DNA of 64,000 nucleotides, taken from contig CAJUQY010000002.1 in the NCBI GenBank assembly GCA_910588815.1, forward strand, positions 1 through 64,000, given 5' to 3'. Origin of the DNA: an uncultured Lachnospiraceae bacterium (GTDB taxonomy: Bacteria > Bacillota > Clostridia > Lachnospirales > Lachnospiraceae). This document shows, one piece after another, positions 44,298 to 53,255 of the stretch. Numbering within the stretch: the stretch's first letter is position 1; each line of letters starts with the position of its first letter. A program made the position numbers and the translations under genes. The notes below the pieces were generated by a model, which was given only the letters and a program-made list of their open reading frames with translations, made no database searches and was not told where the DNA came from.

Positions 44298-45680
44298 TTA
44301 TGCGTTTGCCTGCATATCTTTCAGGAATTTCACCAGCATAACCGCCTCGGTAGGTCCGACCACGATATTCCATCCGGGAAGCTTCGCCTCCAGATCACCT
44401 TTCAAAACGGCCACCTTGCCGGGGATGATCAGGGTACGGTTCTTGATCTTATTCTCAATCTCGAACTCCTGAATGTACTTCGCAATGGATCCGGAGGAGA
44501 ACTTGCCGGCGGCCCAGGAGGTCAGTACGGAAAGTCCGCCTGCGTCGCTGATCAGCAGGTTGCAGGGAACGCCGGAGCGCTCCAGCTCACCGGATACCAG
44601 GAAGTAAGTCAGGGCGAAGTCCACCGTCGTCAGGCAGACAGAATTCTCGTCCGCGCCGTTGATCGGATAAATACCGGGCTCAATCCTGGGAGCCTTCTGA
44701 GGATCGGTAAACAGGTTCTGTCTTAAGCCGTACAGAGGCAGAGCCTGTGCATAGCTCATTTCTTCCATAACAACGATGGAACCATATTTCATCGTAAACA
44801 GCGCTGCCAGAGCCGCCTGCATATGGGAATCGCCTGAAGCCAGCTTTCCTACGTTGACAATGCTGGGATATCCGAAGGTTCTATCGGTATCCTTAAGAGC
44901 GGCGCGGCGTACAAGGACTGCATTTGCAAAGGCATCCTTAATGGAAGCAGTTCCCAGATCCAGGATCAGGTTCTTGTTTCCGGCCTTCTCAAGGGCAGCA
45001 ACCGTATCATAAAGCTCTTCTACAGAAGCGCCTGTCACACCGAGAACAACGCCCGCATCCGTCGCCAGCTTATTCATGGCTTCGTAGTTGGAAGCGTCCG
45101 CGCCGTTCAAAATCGGCTTCTTGTCCTTGCAGACATCAAGGGCAGCCTTCGCGCAGGCCTCATCCTTTACGTTGAGGATCAGAGCTCTTCCGGCGCCGTC
45201 GGCCTTCTTCACCAGTGCCGCGTAAGCTTCAGGGGCAGCTCCCTCTGCACAGTCTACCGCTACGAATTCCACATACATTCTGTCGCCGATACGGTCATAA
45301 TCGATGGCTGCTACAGAAGCCAGTCTTGCGTCTACAGCCGCATCATCCATGCAGGTGCACACGCTGGCAGCATATCTGGTCTTATTGACAAAGGTCTTCT
45401 CATGGCGGAACAGAACCGTCTCGCCGCCAAGTGCAAATTCCTTTTCTGTATCGTTCTTATTGTCAGCAAAGGCTTTTACGCCTGCTTTGATGGTCTTCAT
45501 GGGCGGAGCGGAAGCCTCAGAAAGCGTTGCTACTGCATCTTCGCTCATATGAGGGCACTGATCGATGGTCATAGCGCCCTGTGCCACCTTCATGGAGAAT
45601 GCCATACAGGTGGGGCAACCGCATTCCTTACAGTTTTTCTTAGGTGTCAGTTTAAAAATCTGAATACCAGTTAATGCCAT
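44298..45680 (-). CDS. acsC: Corrinoid/iron-sulfur protein large subunit
   Basis: 460 residues. The N-terminal [4Fe-4S] motif has Cys17, Cys20, Cys25 and Cys42 (KNCKECGCPTCMAFS), followed by a TIM barrel and a C-terminal cobamide-binding domain. With AcsD it carries the methyl group as methyl-cobalt from AcsE to acetyl-CoA synthase. The start MALTGIQIFKLTPKKNC is typical. It is 21 bases from the acsD stop and clearly in the same operon. The low-potential cluster is the entry for electrons during reactivation by AcsV. Confidence 0.97.
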   Translation of the reverse strand: MALTGIQIFKLTPKKNCKECGCPTCMAFSMKVAQGAMTIDQCPHMSEDAVATLSEASAPPMKTIKAGVKAFADNKNDTEKEFALGGETVLFRHEKTFVNKTRYAASVCTCMDDAAVDARLASVAAIDYDRIGDRMYVEFVAVDCAEGAAPEAYAALVKKADGAGRALILNVKDEACAKAALDVCKDKKPILNGADASNYEAMNKLATDAGVVLGVTGASVEELYDTVAALEKAGNKNLILDLGTASIKDAFANAVLVRRAALKDTDRTFGYPSIVNVGKLASGDSHMQAALAALFTMKYGSIVVMEEMSYAQALPLYGLRQNLFTDPQKAPRIEPGIYPINGADENSVCLTTVDFALTYFLVSGELERSGVPCNLLISDAGGLSVLTSWAAGKFSSGSIAKYIQEFEIENKIKNRTLIIPGKVAVLKGDLEAKLPGWNIVVGPTEAVMLVKFLKDMQANA

Positions 45681-45701
45681 TGTTTTCTCCTCCTGTCCGT
45701 A

Positions 45702-46643
45702 TTAGCTTAAGGCGTTTATTAATTTGGAAACTGTTGCAACTGAAGTGGGATGCTTTAAGATCACGGCGTCAGAACCGCAGGCCAGACATGCAACCGCAGT
45801 CTCAACCTCCATGTCAATTGCTCTTTCCACTACGCATCCCCAACCGGGAGCGTCTTCTTCCGTAGCCACAGATTCTTTCACGGACCAGGTCTCAGACGCC
45901 ACAGGCGTAATAATGGGCATCAGCAGAGAATCGTCATTCTGTCCAAGAGCTGCAGCCTTCACACGGTCCAAAGTAGAGATCAGATAATCAAAGCCATAGC
46001 CTGCGGCAGAAGAACCAACATTCATAACCACCTTGCCGGAATCAACGCCAAGCTGTTTCAGCAGCACATTCAGCTGCTTCGCCAGGTTAATATCCACGGC
46101 TGATTCCGCACCGACCAGCTGATTGTAAGCAAGTCCCGCGGCAGCGCCGATATTCTTATAGTTCTCTTCCTTTGCGGACATTAAGAGTACATTCTTTCCC
46201 TGAAGGGCCTCAGCGACCTTGGAGAGAAGCTCGGCATCCTTTTCCACATTCTTGCAGCCTTCCACCACAAGCGGGAAATCAACCGCGTCTGCCACTTCCT
46301 TCGCAACGGCAACCAGTTCTTCCACCGGTCTGTTCTCACCGTTGGGGTCTCCGCCCTCTAATCTCAGGCACAGGAAATCAACGCCCTCAATGGTAATAGC
46401 TTTCTTCGCCATATCTGCCACAGTCTCGCAGCCTGCATAAACTTCCTTGATGCAGTCGGGCTCATGGGCAAGTCCCAGATCGGAAATCTCGATACCGATC
46501 TTCGCCTTGTTGGCCGTCGGGGCGTCAAAGCTGTAGAAAGGAAGAGTATTTCCTCCTCCCAGTGTTGTAGTCTTGTCGCCGGTTCCGACTTCAACGGTGC
46601 GAATGGTTGCGTTGAATTTCTGTAATTTCTTTGTAAACGGCAT
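45702..46643 (-). CDS. acsD: Corrinoid/iron-sulfur protein small subunit
   Basis: 313 residues, a TIM-barrel protein of the CdhD family that pairs with AcsC to form the methyl carrier. Recognisable blocks: TTLGGGNTLPFYSFDAP, PDCIKEVYAGCETVADMAKK, CLRLEGGDPNGENRPVEE and LMPIITPVASETWSVKES. The gene follows acsB, but the 332-base gap between them contains a large repeated palindrome (46768-46960) and a second hairpin (46695-46723), so relative expression may be set there. Start MPFTKKLQKFNATIRTVEVG is as in relatives. Confidence 0.96.
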   Translation of the reverse strand: MPFTKKLQKFNATIRTVEVGTGDKTTTLGGGNTLPFYSFDAPTANKAKIGIEISDLGLAHEPDCIKEVYAGCETVADMAKKAITIEGVDFLCLRLEGGDPNGENRPVEELVAVAKEVADAVDFPLVVEGCKNVEKDAELLSKVAEALQGKNVLLMSAKEENYKNIGAAAGLAYNQLVGAESAVDINLAKQLNVLLKQLGVDSGKVVMNVGSSAAGYGFDYLISTLDRVKAAALGQNDDSLLMPIITPVASETWSVKESVATEEDAPGWGCVVERAIDMEVETAVACLACGSDAVILKHPTSVATVSKLINALS

Positions 46644-46694
46644 TTCCTACTCGCCTCCTTATAAAATTTCTGGTAAAGTAACGTTTTTAAGTTT

Positions 46695-46723
46695 CCGGCC
46701 GCCCTCCCTATCAGGGCGGCCGG
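46695..46723 (-). repeat. GC-rich hairpin upstream of acsD
   Basis: CCGGCCGCCCT and AGGGCGGCCGG form a perfect 11-bp stem with a 7-base loop, about 50 bases before the acsD ATG. The following bases (AAACTTAAAAACG on the minus strand) are not a terminator tail, so RNA stability or processing is more likely. Confidence 0.7.
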
Positions 46724-46767
46724 AAGAGGAAAATTATGTAAGTGCATGATGAAAAAAAATAAATATT

Positions 46768-46960
46768 CTCGTTAAAGCCTGCGCGGCAGTCAAATGTCCG
46801 CTCACGCGGCCGCTTGACAGTCTGCCTGTAGAAACGAGATACTCGGAAGCTTTGCAGAGGACGTCTGCTTACGCATCCGCAGCCGACTTACGTCGGCTTG
46901 CAAAGCTTCCTCGTTAAAGCCTGCGCGGCAGTCAAATGTCCGCTCACGCGGCCGCTTGAC
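46768..46960 (-). repeat. Duplicated palindromic element in the acsB-acsD gap
   Basis: A 51-base sequence is present twice as perfect direct copies (46768-46818 and 46910-46960). Each contains GGCAGTCAA / TTGACTGCC-type arms with an inner CGC-GTGA-GCG tip. The space between holds a GGAAGCTTTGCA / TGCAAAGCTTCC inverted repeat (46845-46856, 46899-46910) and a GCCGAC / GTCGGC stem. On the minus strand the last copy is closed by CTCGTT / AACGAG and then AATATTTATTTTTTTT, so it could act as a partial terminator between acsB and acsD. No coding capacity is seen. Confidence 0.85.
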
Positions 46961-46975
46961 TGCCTTTCCTCGGCT

Positions 46976-49120
46976 TTACATCATCGGCTCAAGGTTGAGG
47001 GCAGGATGGCCTTTTCCGGTCAGGAACTCCAGTAAGGTCTCGGGATCTTCCGCGATGGTCTCGTCGCCTACCATATCGGTAAAGTTGTCGATTCCATAGA
47101 GCTCTTTTGCCGTCGCGTTCAGTCTCTCCGCTACCTGCTCCTTCAGATCCTTGGGCATCCATACGATTCTCTCGATACCGCCTTCTGCCTTCATAAACTT
47201 CTTGGAAGCGATGAAGTGCTTGCCGTGTCCCATGAATCCGGGAGTCTGCACGCCGCCGCCGGTCATGGAAGCCAGCTCGGGGAAGGTCATTCCCAGAGGA
47301 GTCATGCCTGCGTATTCACGGTTGGCGATGATTACGCCGTTGGACATGGGCTCGATTCCGCAGATACACTCGAAGCATCCGCAGGAGGTCATGGGCTTCT
47401 CCATGATGGAGTAGAGGGATACGTCTTCCAGGGCGCCGTTGGAGAATTTCTTCACGGCTTCATTGACATCCTCGTACTCGCCGATTCTGTCATCGATCAC
47501 TCTTTCCTTGGTGATCACCTGGCAGGGACCGGTGGGCTCCAGCTCGTTGGTCGCCTTGGCATCTAACCAGGAAACGGCGCCGCAAAGGCCAAGACGCTCC
47601 GGCGTAACCACACATACGTGGCTGGGGGAGAATGCCTGGCACATAATGCAGCTGTAGTATACGTCTACGGATTCATCCGTCAGGGACTTGAGTCTGTCGT
47701 CACGCTTGTCAAACGCAGGGATCGCAATCTCATGACGAAGCTTTCCAACCAGCTCAGGGTCGGTGATCACCTTCACCTGGCAGCGGTCCACAACAGCGTC
47801 GTAATCGTTCTTTACTTTTGCGTAGAGCACTTCGCCAATGTGTTTTGCACGGAATCCGGCATCATAAGCAGCGTCGCTGATACGGACACGGATCATGTCG
47901 CGCTGCCCGGTATGCATTACGCCTTCGATGCAGTTCAGATAGCTGTGGAACTTACGCTCGAACACGGACTCGAAGTCGGTCTGCATGTTCTTTCCGGCCA
48001 CTTCTACGATATAGGCGATGCTGTGCTTGCTGCCCTTCTCGAAGGTATCGAAATCGGGTCCGATCAGCTCGATCTTGTGATCCTCGATCTCTGTCATTTC
48101 CTTGGACTGAACCAGCTCGAAACAGTCTACTCTGGATCCGTCAAACTCTACCTGCATCTGTTTCTTGCGGACGATCTCGCCCTCAAACGCGGATGCAAAG
48201 GCAACGGGAATATCAATATTGGTAATCTTAATCTTAATGTCACGGGCTTCCAGGGAAGTAGCGTTGAACTTGTCAACGTCAGGCTGCACGATCAGGCTCT
48301 TGGGAACCTTGATATTGACAGCTTTGGAAGTCTCCACGTCGTTGGTAACAACCGGGAAACCGAGAGCGATCGCACCGGCGCCGCAGGCTACAACGACAGG
48401 ATTCAGAGCGCCGAGGGCATTGACAAATGCCGGTACACGCTCGAAGGTATACTTCATGAGGCCGGCAGCGTCACCGGGCTCCACGTTGCCAAAGATCAAG
48501 GCCGCTCTCACTGCCACGGAAACCACGTGGAGCACGGAAGTCACGTCCTTGCCCAGAGGGATCACACGGACATTGGCGCCCATGTTCACGTTCTTCTCTA
48601 CGCACTGATCGATCACATCGCCGACCAGAGTCACGAGAATACCCTGTGCCTGATAGCTCTTCACCAGGGCAGCAGCTTCGTCTCCCGTGGGAGCCTTGCC
48701 GAGGATAACGGCCACGCCGGGGATATCGCCGGTTACAAGCGGCACGCCCAGCTCACGGATGATTGCGTCGGAGAGATGTCCGGAACATCCGGTTCCCTCA
48801 TAAGGTTCTGCGCCGTCCAGATACTTAAGCGCCTCAATGAACTCTGCGCAAAGGGCGGTGCCCACGCCGTTCATGAATACGTCGTTCAGTTTTACATTCT
48901 TTGTCTCAAGTCCCTTAACAACGCCGAGGGCCTCTTTTAACTCGCCAAGATTTGTCACCTTGGTTCCGGTTACTGCATAGTAGCAGGGCAGGCAGTACGC
49001 GGTTCCGGGGAAGGATACCTCTTTATCTGCACCGTGTTTCTCGATCGCAGCATTGATCGCGCCTTCCGCTAAACCATATACTGTATCCGCACCACTAAAT
49101 ACCACATCAAATAGTGTCAC
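46976..49120 (-). CDS. acsB: Acetyl-CoA synthase (CODH/ACS beta subunit)
   Basis: 714 residues from a GTG at 49120, chosen because TAGGAGGT lies 6 bases before it; the ATG frame at 49156 would overlap the upstream gene. AcsB joins CO, the methyl group and CoA at its nickel-containing A-cluster. The ligand Cys residues are Cys491, Cys494, Cys503 and Cys513 plus the Cys580-Gly-Cys582 motif, with the same spacing (3, 9, 10, 67, 2) as the Moorella enzyme. The N-terminal CO-channel domain is slightly short. It lies directly after an AcsF-like ATPase. Confidence 0.98.
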   Translation of the reverse strand: MTLFDVVFSGADTVYGLAEGAINAAIEKHGADKEVSFPGTAYCLPCYYAVTGTKVTNLGELKEALGVVKGLETKNVKLNDVFMNGVGTALCAEFIEALKYLDGAEPYEGTGCSGHLSDAIIRELGVPLVTGDIPGVAVILGKAPTGDEAAALVKSYQAQGILVTLVGDVIDQCVEKNVNMGANVRVIPLGKDVTSVLHVVSVAVRAALIFGNVEPGDAAGLMKYTFERVPAFVNALGALNPVVVACGAGAIALGFPVVTNDVETSKAVNIKVPKSLIVQPDVDKFNATSLEARDIKIKITNIDIPVAFASAFEGEIVRKKQMQVEFDGSRVDCFELVQSKEMTEIEDHKIELIGPDFDTFEKGSKHSIAYIVEVAGKNMQTDFESVFERKFHSYLNCIEGVMHTGQRDMIRVRISDAAYDAGFRAKHIGEVLYAKVKNDYDAVVDRCQVKVITDPELVGKLRHEIAIPAFDKRDDRLKSLTDESVDVYYSCIMCQAFSPSHVCVVTPERLGLCGAVSWLDAKATNELEPTGPCQVITKERVIDDRIGEYEDVNEAVKKFSNGALEDVSLYSIMEKPMTSCGCFECICGIEPMSNGVIIANREYAGMTPLGMTFPELASMTGGGVQTPGFMGHGKHFIASKKFMKAEGGIERIVWMPKDLKEQVAERLNATAKELYGIDNFTDMVGDETIAEDPETLLEFLTGKGHPALNLEPMM

Positions 49121-49152
49121 TGTTCTACCTCCTAACGAAATCTGCTTCTGCA

Positions 49153-49923
49153 TCAATTTGCTTTGGCATCAATTTTCTCTTTTATTTTCTGAATCTCGGC
49201 TTTCGCGGACGGGCTGAAATCAAAGGGAGACTTCCCCTGTCTGTCCGCATCAATGACCTCAGAGTTATAATGAATGAAGCCCAGAAGGTCTTCTGCAGGA
49301 ATCTTGCTTTTCACAAACGCTTCATCCTTCTCGTCCCGGACCTTGTTGGCCACGACCCGTACCTGAGAAACTCCCAGATCCTCAGCCAGCCGCTTCACAT
49401 TCCGGTAAGTCTGGACGCTCCTGGCTCCCGGCTCGATCACCACGATAAACTGATCCATACCTTCTGTCGTTCCCCGTCCTAAATGTTCGAGGCCCGCTTC
49501 CATGTCCAGGATCACCACGTCATCGCTCCTAAGAACCAGATGGTTGATGATTCGTTTCAACATCACATGTTCCGGACACACACAGCCGCTTCCGCCCGTC
49601 TCCACCGTTCCCAGTGTGAGGAGCTTCACGCCGCAGTGGGTCTTCGCATACAGATCCGGAATGTCATCCACCTTGGGATTCATACGGAAAAACCGGTTTG
49701 TCTCATCGGCTTCGGTGCGCTCTTCAATCAGCTTCCGCATCTTTGTGATGGGAACGATCGCATCCAGCTCTTCCTCGGAAAATCCAAGGGCCAGCCCCAG
49801 ATTGGCATCCGGATCCACATCAGCCGCAAGTACACCTTTTCCTTCTTCCGCATAAAGCCTTGCCAGGGTGGCTGCAAAAGTGGTCTTACCCACGCCGCCC
49901 TTTCCCGTCACTGCAATTTTCAT
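49153..49923 (-). CDS. CooC/AcsF-type nickel-insertion ATPase (acsB-linked)
   Basis: 256 residues from ATG 49923. A MinD/ParA-like ATPase with deviant Walker A GKGGVGKTT at residues 8-16, Walker B VVILDMEAG, and the CxC metal site of the CooC family (GSGCVCPEH). CooC proteins load nickel into CO dehydrogenase; the AcsF branch matures acetyl-CoA synthase. Its position directly before acsB (33 bases) favours the AcsF role, and a second CooC lies before acsA. Sequence alone does not prove the split of tasks. Confidence 0.92.
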   Translation of the reverse strand: MKIAVTGKGGVGKTTFAATLARLYAEEGKGVLAADVDPDANLGLALGFSEEELDAIVPITKMRKLIEERTEADETNRFFRMNPKVDDIPDLYAKTHCGVKLLTLGTVETGGSGCVCPEHVMLKRIINHLVLRSDDVVILDMEAGLEHLGRGTTEGMDQFIVVIEPGARSVQTYRNVKRLAEDLGVSQVRVVANKVRDEKDEAFVKSKIPAEDLLGFIHYNSEVIDADRQGKSPFDFSPSAKAEIQKIKEKIDAKAN

Positions 49924-49945
49924 ATCCCGTTCACCTCTGGTCTTC

Positions 49946-49974
49946 CATGAGATGCGTCTTATGCGCATCTCATG
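49946..49974 (-). repeat. Perfect 11-bp hairpin in the acsA-acsF gap
   Basis: CATGAGATGCG and CGCATCTCATG pair around a 7-base loop, ~10 bases before the ribosome binding site of the CooC/AcsF ATPase gene and ~30 bases after the acsA stop. There is no T-run. Confidence 0.7.
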
Positions 49975-50006
49975 AATCCTTCATACATGATCAAAGTACA
50001 AGAGCA

Positions 50007-51899
50007 TTAGATGCCGATGGCTGCTCTCTTCTCTTCGATTCTTTCAATCATAGCGTCAACCAGCTTTTCGATATCCTTCTCCACGGTATAAGCCGCACCG
50101 GTCCACTCACGGACTCCTCCGGTCAGAAGCTCCGCCACTTCCGTAGAACCGGACACATAAGGGTCAACGCCCAGGAAGGTATCAATACCAGTACCCACTA
50201 CATAGTTGCCGATGGATACAGCCTTCTCAGACATCCACTCAGGAGCACAGCCCACAACAGGGAGCTGGGAAATCTTGAGTCCGGAATCCTTTGCAAGCTC
50301 TGCCACCAGGTTCATCATACGAGAAATATCCACGCAGGAGCCCATGTGGAGCACAGGAGGGATATCAGCAAGCTCACATACTCTCTTTAAGCCGGCGCCG
50401 CACAGTTCCTTCGCTCTCTTATCCATCAGGCCGGCCTTTGCTGCAGCCTGGGCGGAACATCCGGATGCCACTACGATGATATCGTTGGCGATCAGTTTCT
50501 TGATCAGCTCGATGTGGGCAAGGTCAGGACGGATCTTCGGATTGTTGCAGCCTACCATGGCAACCGCGCCGCGCAGGACGCCGGAAGTCACACACTCAAG
50601 GAGGGGCTTCGTCGTTCCGGTCACGTCTACCTGGCTGTTGGTAACGCCGTCAAGAACCTTGACAATGGCTTCCAGAGAGTAGCCGACAGTCGCCTTCTGC
50701 TTCATATTGGGAATATGTACCAGCTCCGGCTTCCTGTTCTTGAAGTTCTCGATGGCAGTCTTTACGATATATTTTGCATTCTCGCCCGCATTGGCAGAAC
50801 TGAAACGGATATAATCAGATTCCGGCATCTGCGCGATGGGGGAGGTGGTGATAAACTTGGTGTGGAAGCATTTGCTAAGCGGCCCCAAAGCAGGGAAGAT
50901 ACACTGTACGTCGACGACGATCGCCTCGCAGGCGCCGGTCAGCACCACGTTCTCCTGCTGTAAGAAGTTTCCGGCCATGGGGATGCCGCGGCGCATAGCC
51001 ACTTCGTTGGAGGTACAGCAGACACCGGACACAGTGATGCCCTTTGCTCCCATTTCTTTCGCATAAGCAATCATCTCCGGATCGTCCGCATATTCGCAGA
51101 TCATCTCGGAAAGGCTCGGATCATGGCCGTGAACCACGATGTTTACATTGTCGGCGTTCATAACGCCCAGGTTTGCTTCTGTGTCAATGGGCTTGGGAGT
51201 TCCGAAAAGAACGTCGGAGAACTCGGTTCCCATCATAGAGCCGCCCCAGCCATCGCCGAGACCGCAGCGGATGGACTGCTTCACAAGCGCTTCCGGCTTG
51301 GAAGAACATCCCATATGAGTCATATGCATGGAGGAAGCAACCTCGCGGTCGATGGCACGAGGCGCCATCTCATTCTCAATCAGAAGTTCCTTCTGGGAAG
51401 CAGGCATACGATCCAGGAATTTCTGGAAACCAAAAGGCTTGCCGTATTCCATAAGGCCTGCCTCTGCAACCTCATGGGCGATATCATAGAGATCTCTCCC
51501 TTCGGTCTCAACGCCGAATTCCTTTGCCAGCTTCATAAGCTTGGCTTCGTCTTTTACTTTGTAGTTTCCGTCTGCCGCGGAAAGGTACAGAGTATGGCAG
51601 ATCTCACGTCCGTGGTCGGAGTGAGTGGCGGCGCCGCCTGCGGTAAATTTCAGATAGTTACGTCCCACGATGCCGTGCACGTCGCATCCGCAGATTCCTC
51701 TGGGGGCCTTCGGTGTAATGCGGCAGGGGCCCATGGCACAAATACGGCAGCATACGCCCTGCTCGCCGAACTTACAATGAGGTGTCTGATTTTTCACCCT
51801 GATCTGCCAGGCGTCTGCGCCTACCTTTGCGCCTGTCTCCAGGAGTCTGGCTGTTGCGGCTTCAAACTCCTCTACGGTTGTTAACTTAAAGTCTCCCAT
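50007..51899 (-). CDS. acsA: Anaerobic carbon monoxide dehydrogenase catalytic subunit
   Basis: 630 residues. This Ni-Fe-S enzyme reduces CO2 to CO for acetyl-CoA synthase. N-terminal Cys residues (Cys42, Cys50, Cys51, Cys54, Cys59, then Cys70/Cys72) provide the D- and B-cluster ligands. C-cluster ligand blocks are visible as VHGHDPS, GVCCTSNE, GACEAIVVDVQCIFP, GCNNPK, GCSAQAAAKAG and GSCVDISR. It is followed by an AcsF-like ATPase and acsB and preceded by cooC, cooT and a His-rich protein, so metal loading genes surround it. GGAGGTTTATGA lies before the ATG. Symbol could equally be cooS. Confidence 0.97.
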   Translation of the reverse strand: MGDFKLTTVEEFEAATARLLETGAKVGADAWQIRVKNQTPHCKFGEQGVCCRICAMGPCRITPKAPRGICGCDVHGIVGRNYLKFTAGGAATHSDHGREICHTLYLSAADGNYKVKDEAKLMKLAKEFGVETEGRDLYDIAHEVAEAGLMEYGKPFGFQKFLDRMPASQKELLIENEMAPRAIDREVASSMHMTHMGCSSKPEALVKQSIRCGLGDGWGGSMMGTEFSDVLFGTPKPIDTEANLGVMNADNVNIVVHGHDPSLSEMICEYADDPEMIAYAKEMGAKGITVSGVCCTSNEVAMRRGIPMAGNFLQQENVVLTGACEAIVVDVQCIFPALGPLSKCFHTKFITTSPIAQMPESDYIRFSSANAGENAKYIVKTAIENFKNRKPELVHIPNMKQKATVGYSLEAIVKVLDGVTNSQVDVTGTTKPLLECVTSGVLRGAVAMVGCNNPKIRPDLAHIELIKKLIANDIIVVASGCSAQAAAKAGLMDKRAKELCGAGLKRVCELADIPPVLHMGSCVDISRMMNLVAELAKDSGLKISQLPVVGCAPEWMSEKAVSIGNYVVGTGIDTFLGVDPYVSGSTEVAELLTGGVREWTGAAYTVEKDIEKLVDAMIERIEEKRAAIGI

Positions 51900-52046
51900 T
51901 CATAAACCTCCTTAAAATTTAACCCATCCGAGAAGATAGGTTTTGTTCCCTAAGAATTTATAACCCAAAAGCACTTGTACCTAAACGGCATCTGTACCAA
52001 AAGGGTATTCACCAATGTATTTCCTTTGGGGCTGGCGCTCTCACGT

Positions 52047-52823
52047 TCATCCATGCAGCATCTTTTCTACGGCCTGGATCAGAGCCGTCCGCACCGGAGA
52101 GCCCTCCGGCAGATTTACCGACGTAGGTTTCCCCTCACAATCCAGCTCATATACATCTTCACTATGGGGGACAACACCGATCAGGTTAAGGCCCTGATTT
52201 TCGATTTCTTCCCGAATGCCTGCATTCAGCTCCCCATTTGGCGCCCGGTTTACGATCAACCCCATAACTTTTGGATTTAATTTACATTCCTTTACCAGCT
52301 CTGCAATCCTGCCGACAGCCTGAATGCCCCTTCTGGAACAGTCACTCACCAGAATGACCGCATCTACATGAGGAAGAATTCCCCGGCTGATATGCTCCAT
52401 CCCGGCTTCGTTATCCACAACAATATACTGGTACTGGCCAGAAAGCCTGGCAACCTGGGCCGTCAGAAGGCCGTTTACATAACAGTAGCAGCCGGAGCCC
52501 TGAGTTCTTCCCATCACGAGCATATCATAGTCGTCCTCTTCCACCAAAGCGGAATTAAACCGGAACGCAGCATAATCCTGCTTAGACATACCGGCCGGGA
52601 TCGGGCTCGGGTCCGTCATCTCCGCTCTGGCGATCTCCTCTCGGATATCCCCCAGAGTTGCTTCAACTTCTACCCCCAACACCTCGTTCAAATTGGAATT
52701 GGCATCCGCGTCCACGGCCAGAATCGGCCCCTTCTCTTTCTCACACAAATGCTGAATCAGAAGACCGGTAAGTGTCGTCTTCCCGACGCCGCCCTTGCCT
52801 GCAACTGCAATCGTATAGGCCAC
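52047..52823 (-). CDS. cooC: Nickel-insertion ATPase CooC (acsA-linked)
   Basis: 258 residues with a GTG start at 52823, 8 bases after AAGGAGG. Deviant Walker A GKGGVGKTT (9-17), Walker B YIVVDNEAGMEH, and the CxC nickel site GSGCYCYV. CooC dimers bind nickel between the two CxC motifs and hydrolyse ATP while loading the C-cluster of CO dehydrogenase, whose gene begins ~150 bases downstream. Upstream are cooT and a His-rich protein. It is a clear paralogue of the ATPase before acsB. Confidence 0.94.
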   Translation of the reverse strand: MAYTIAVAGKGGVGKTTLTGLLIQHLCEKEKGPILAVDADANSNLNEVLGVEVEATLGDIREEIARAEMTDPSPIPAGMSKQDYAAFRFNSALVEEDDYDMLVMGRTQGSGCYCYVNGLLTAQVARLSGQYQYIVVDNEAGMEHISRGILPHVDAVILVSDCSRRGIQAVGRIAELVKECKLNPKVMGLIVNRAPNGELNAGIREEIENQGLNLIGVVPHSEDVYELDCEGKPTSVNLPEGSPVRTALIQAVEKMLHG

Positions 52824-52913
52824 TTGAAAGCCCTCCTTATGTCACAAAATTTTATACCGGATCCTTTATGAAACAGGGTTTCTCATACCTGAAAGGCTGA
52901 TATCCCCCTGCCC

Positions 52914-52961
52914 CTACGGCCCGTCACGCATCTTCACCGGCTCAGTCCGTTTCTTTGCCAT
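52914..52961 (-). CDS. Possible 15-residue leader peptide before cooC
   Basis: ATG at 52961 has AGGGAGG only 4 bases upstream and reads MAKKRTEPVKMRDGP before TAG. It lies in the 185-base gap between cooT and cooC. The ribosome binding site is unusually good for such a short frame. It could be a leader peptide, the start of a lost gene, or chance. No family is recognisable. Confidence 0.25.
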   Translation of the reverse strand: MAKKRTEPVKMRDGP

Positions 52962-53008
52962 AATGCCTCCCTCCCCTTCCTAATATTTTTATGAAATAAC
53001 ATACAAAC

Positions 53009-53203
53009 TCAATCCGTACAGCGGATTTTGACCACACTGCCGGCCAAATCTACTTCGGTCAGCGCCCCCTGTACTTTCATCTCTTTCCCGATGATGTCAT
53101 ATAAGGTGATTATATCGCCATCAATGAGGATTTTGCTTACATTCTTGAGAAGAAGAGTCTCATCCTCTTCCTTTCTCCTCCCGTAAACTGCTGCAAGACA
53201 CAT
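53009..53203 (-). CDS. cooT: CooT-family nickel-binding protein
   Basis: 64 residues beginning MCLAAVYGRRK, the hallmark of CooT, where Cys2 takes part in binding one nickel per dimer. The rest (NVSKILIDGDIITLYDIIGKEMKVQGALTEV) is a small beta-barrel. CooT assists nickel supply to CO dehydrogenase. It lies between the His-rich protein and cooC, matching the cooCTJ set known from CO-oxidising bacteria. Length agrees with the family. Confidence 0.93.
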   Translation of the reverse strand: MCLAAVYGRRKEEDETLLLKNVSKILIDGDIITLYDIIGKEMKVQGALTEVDLAGSVVKIRCTD

Positions 53204-53255
53204 GGCTGTTTTACACCTCCTCGCCGTCCGTCCGACGGTTAATGATTCTTTAATA

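Noticed and set aside
46768..46960. CRISPR array
   Set aside because: Only two repeat copies separated by 91 bases, with palindromes inside the spacer and no cas genes near.
47618..48940. Long plus-strand frame opposite acsB
   Set aside because: Mirror frame of a strongly biased gene; no ribosome binding site and no recognisable domain. The same applies to the other long antisense frames, such as those at 29515-30975 and 31217-32443.
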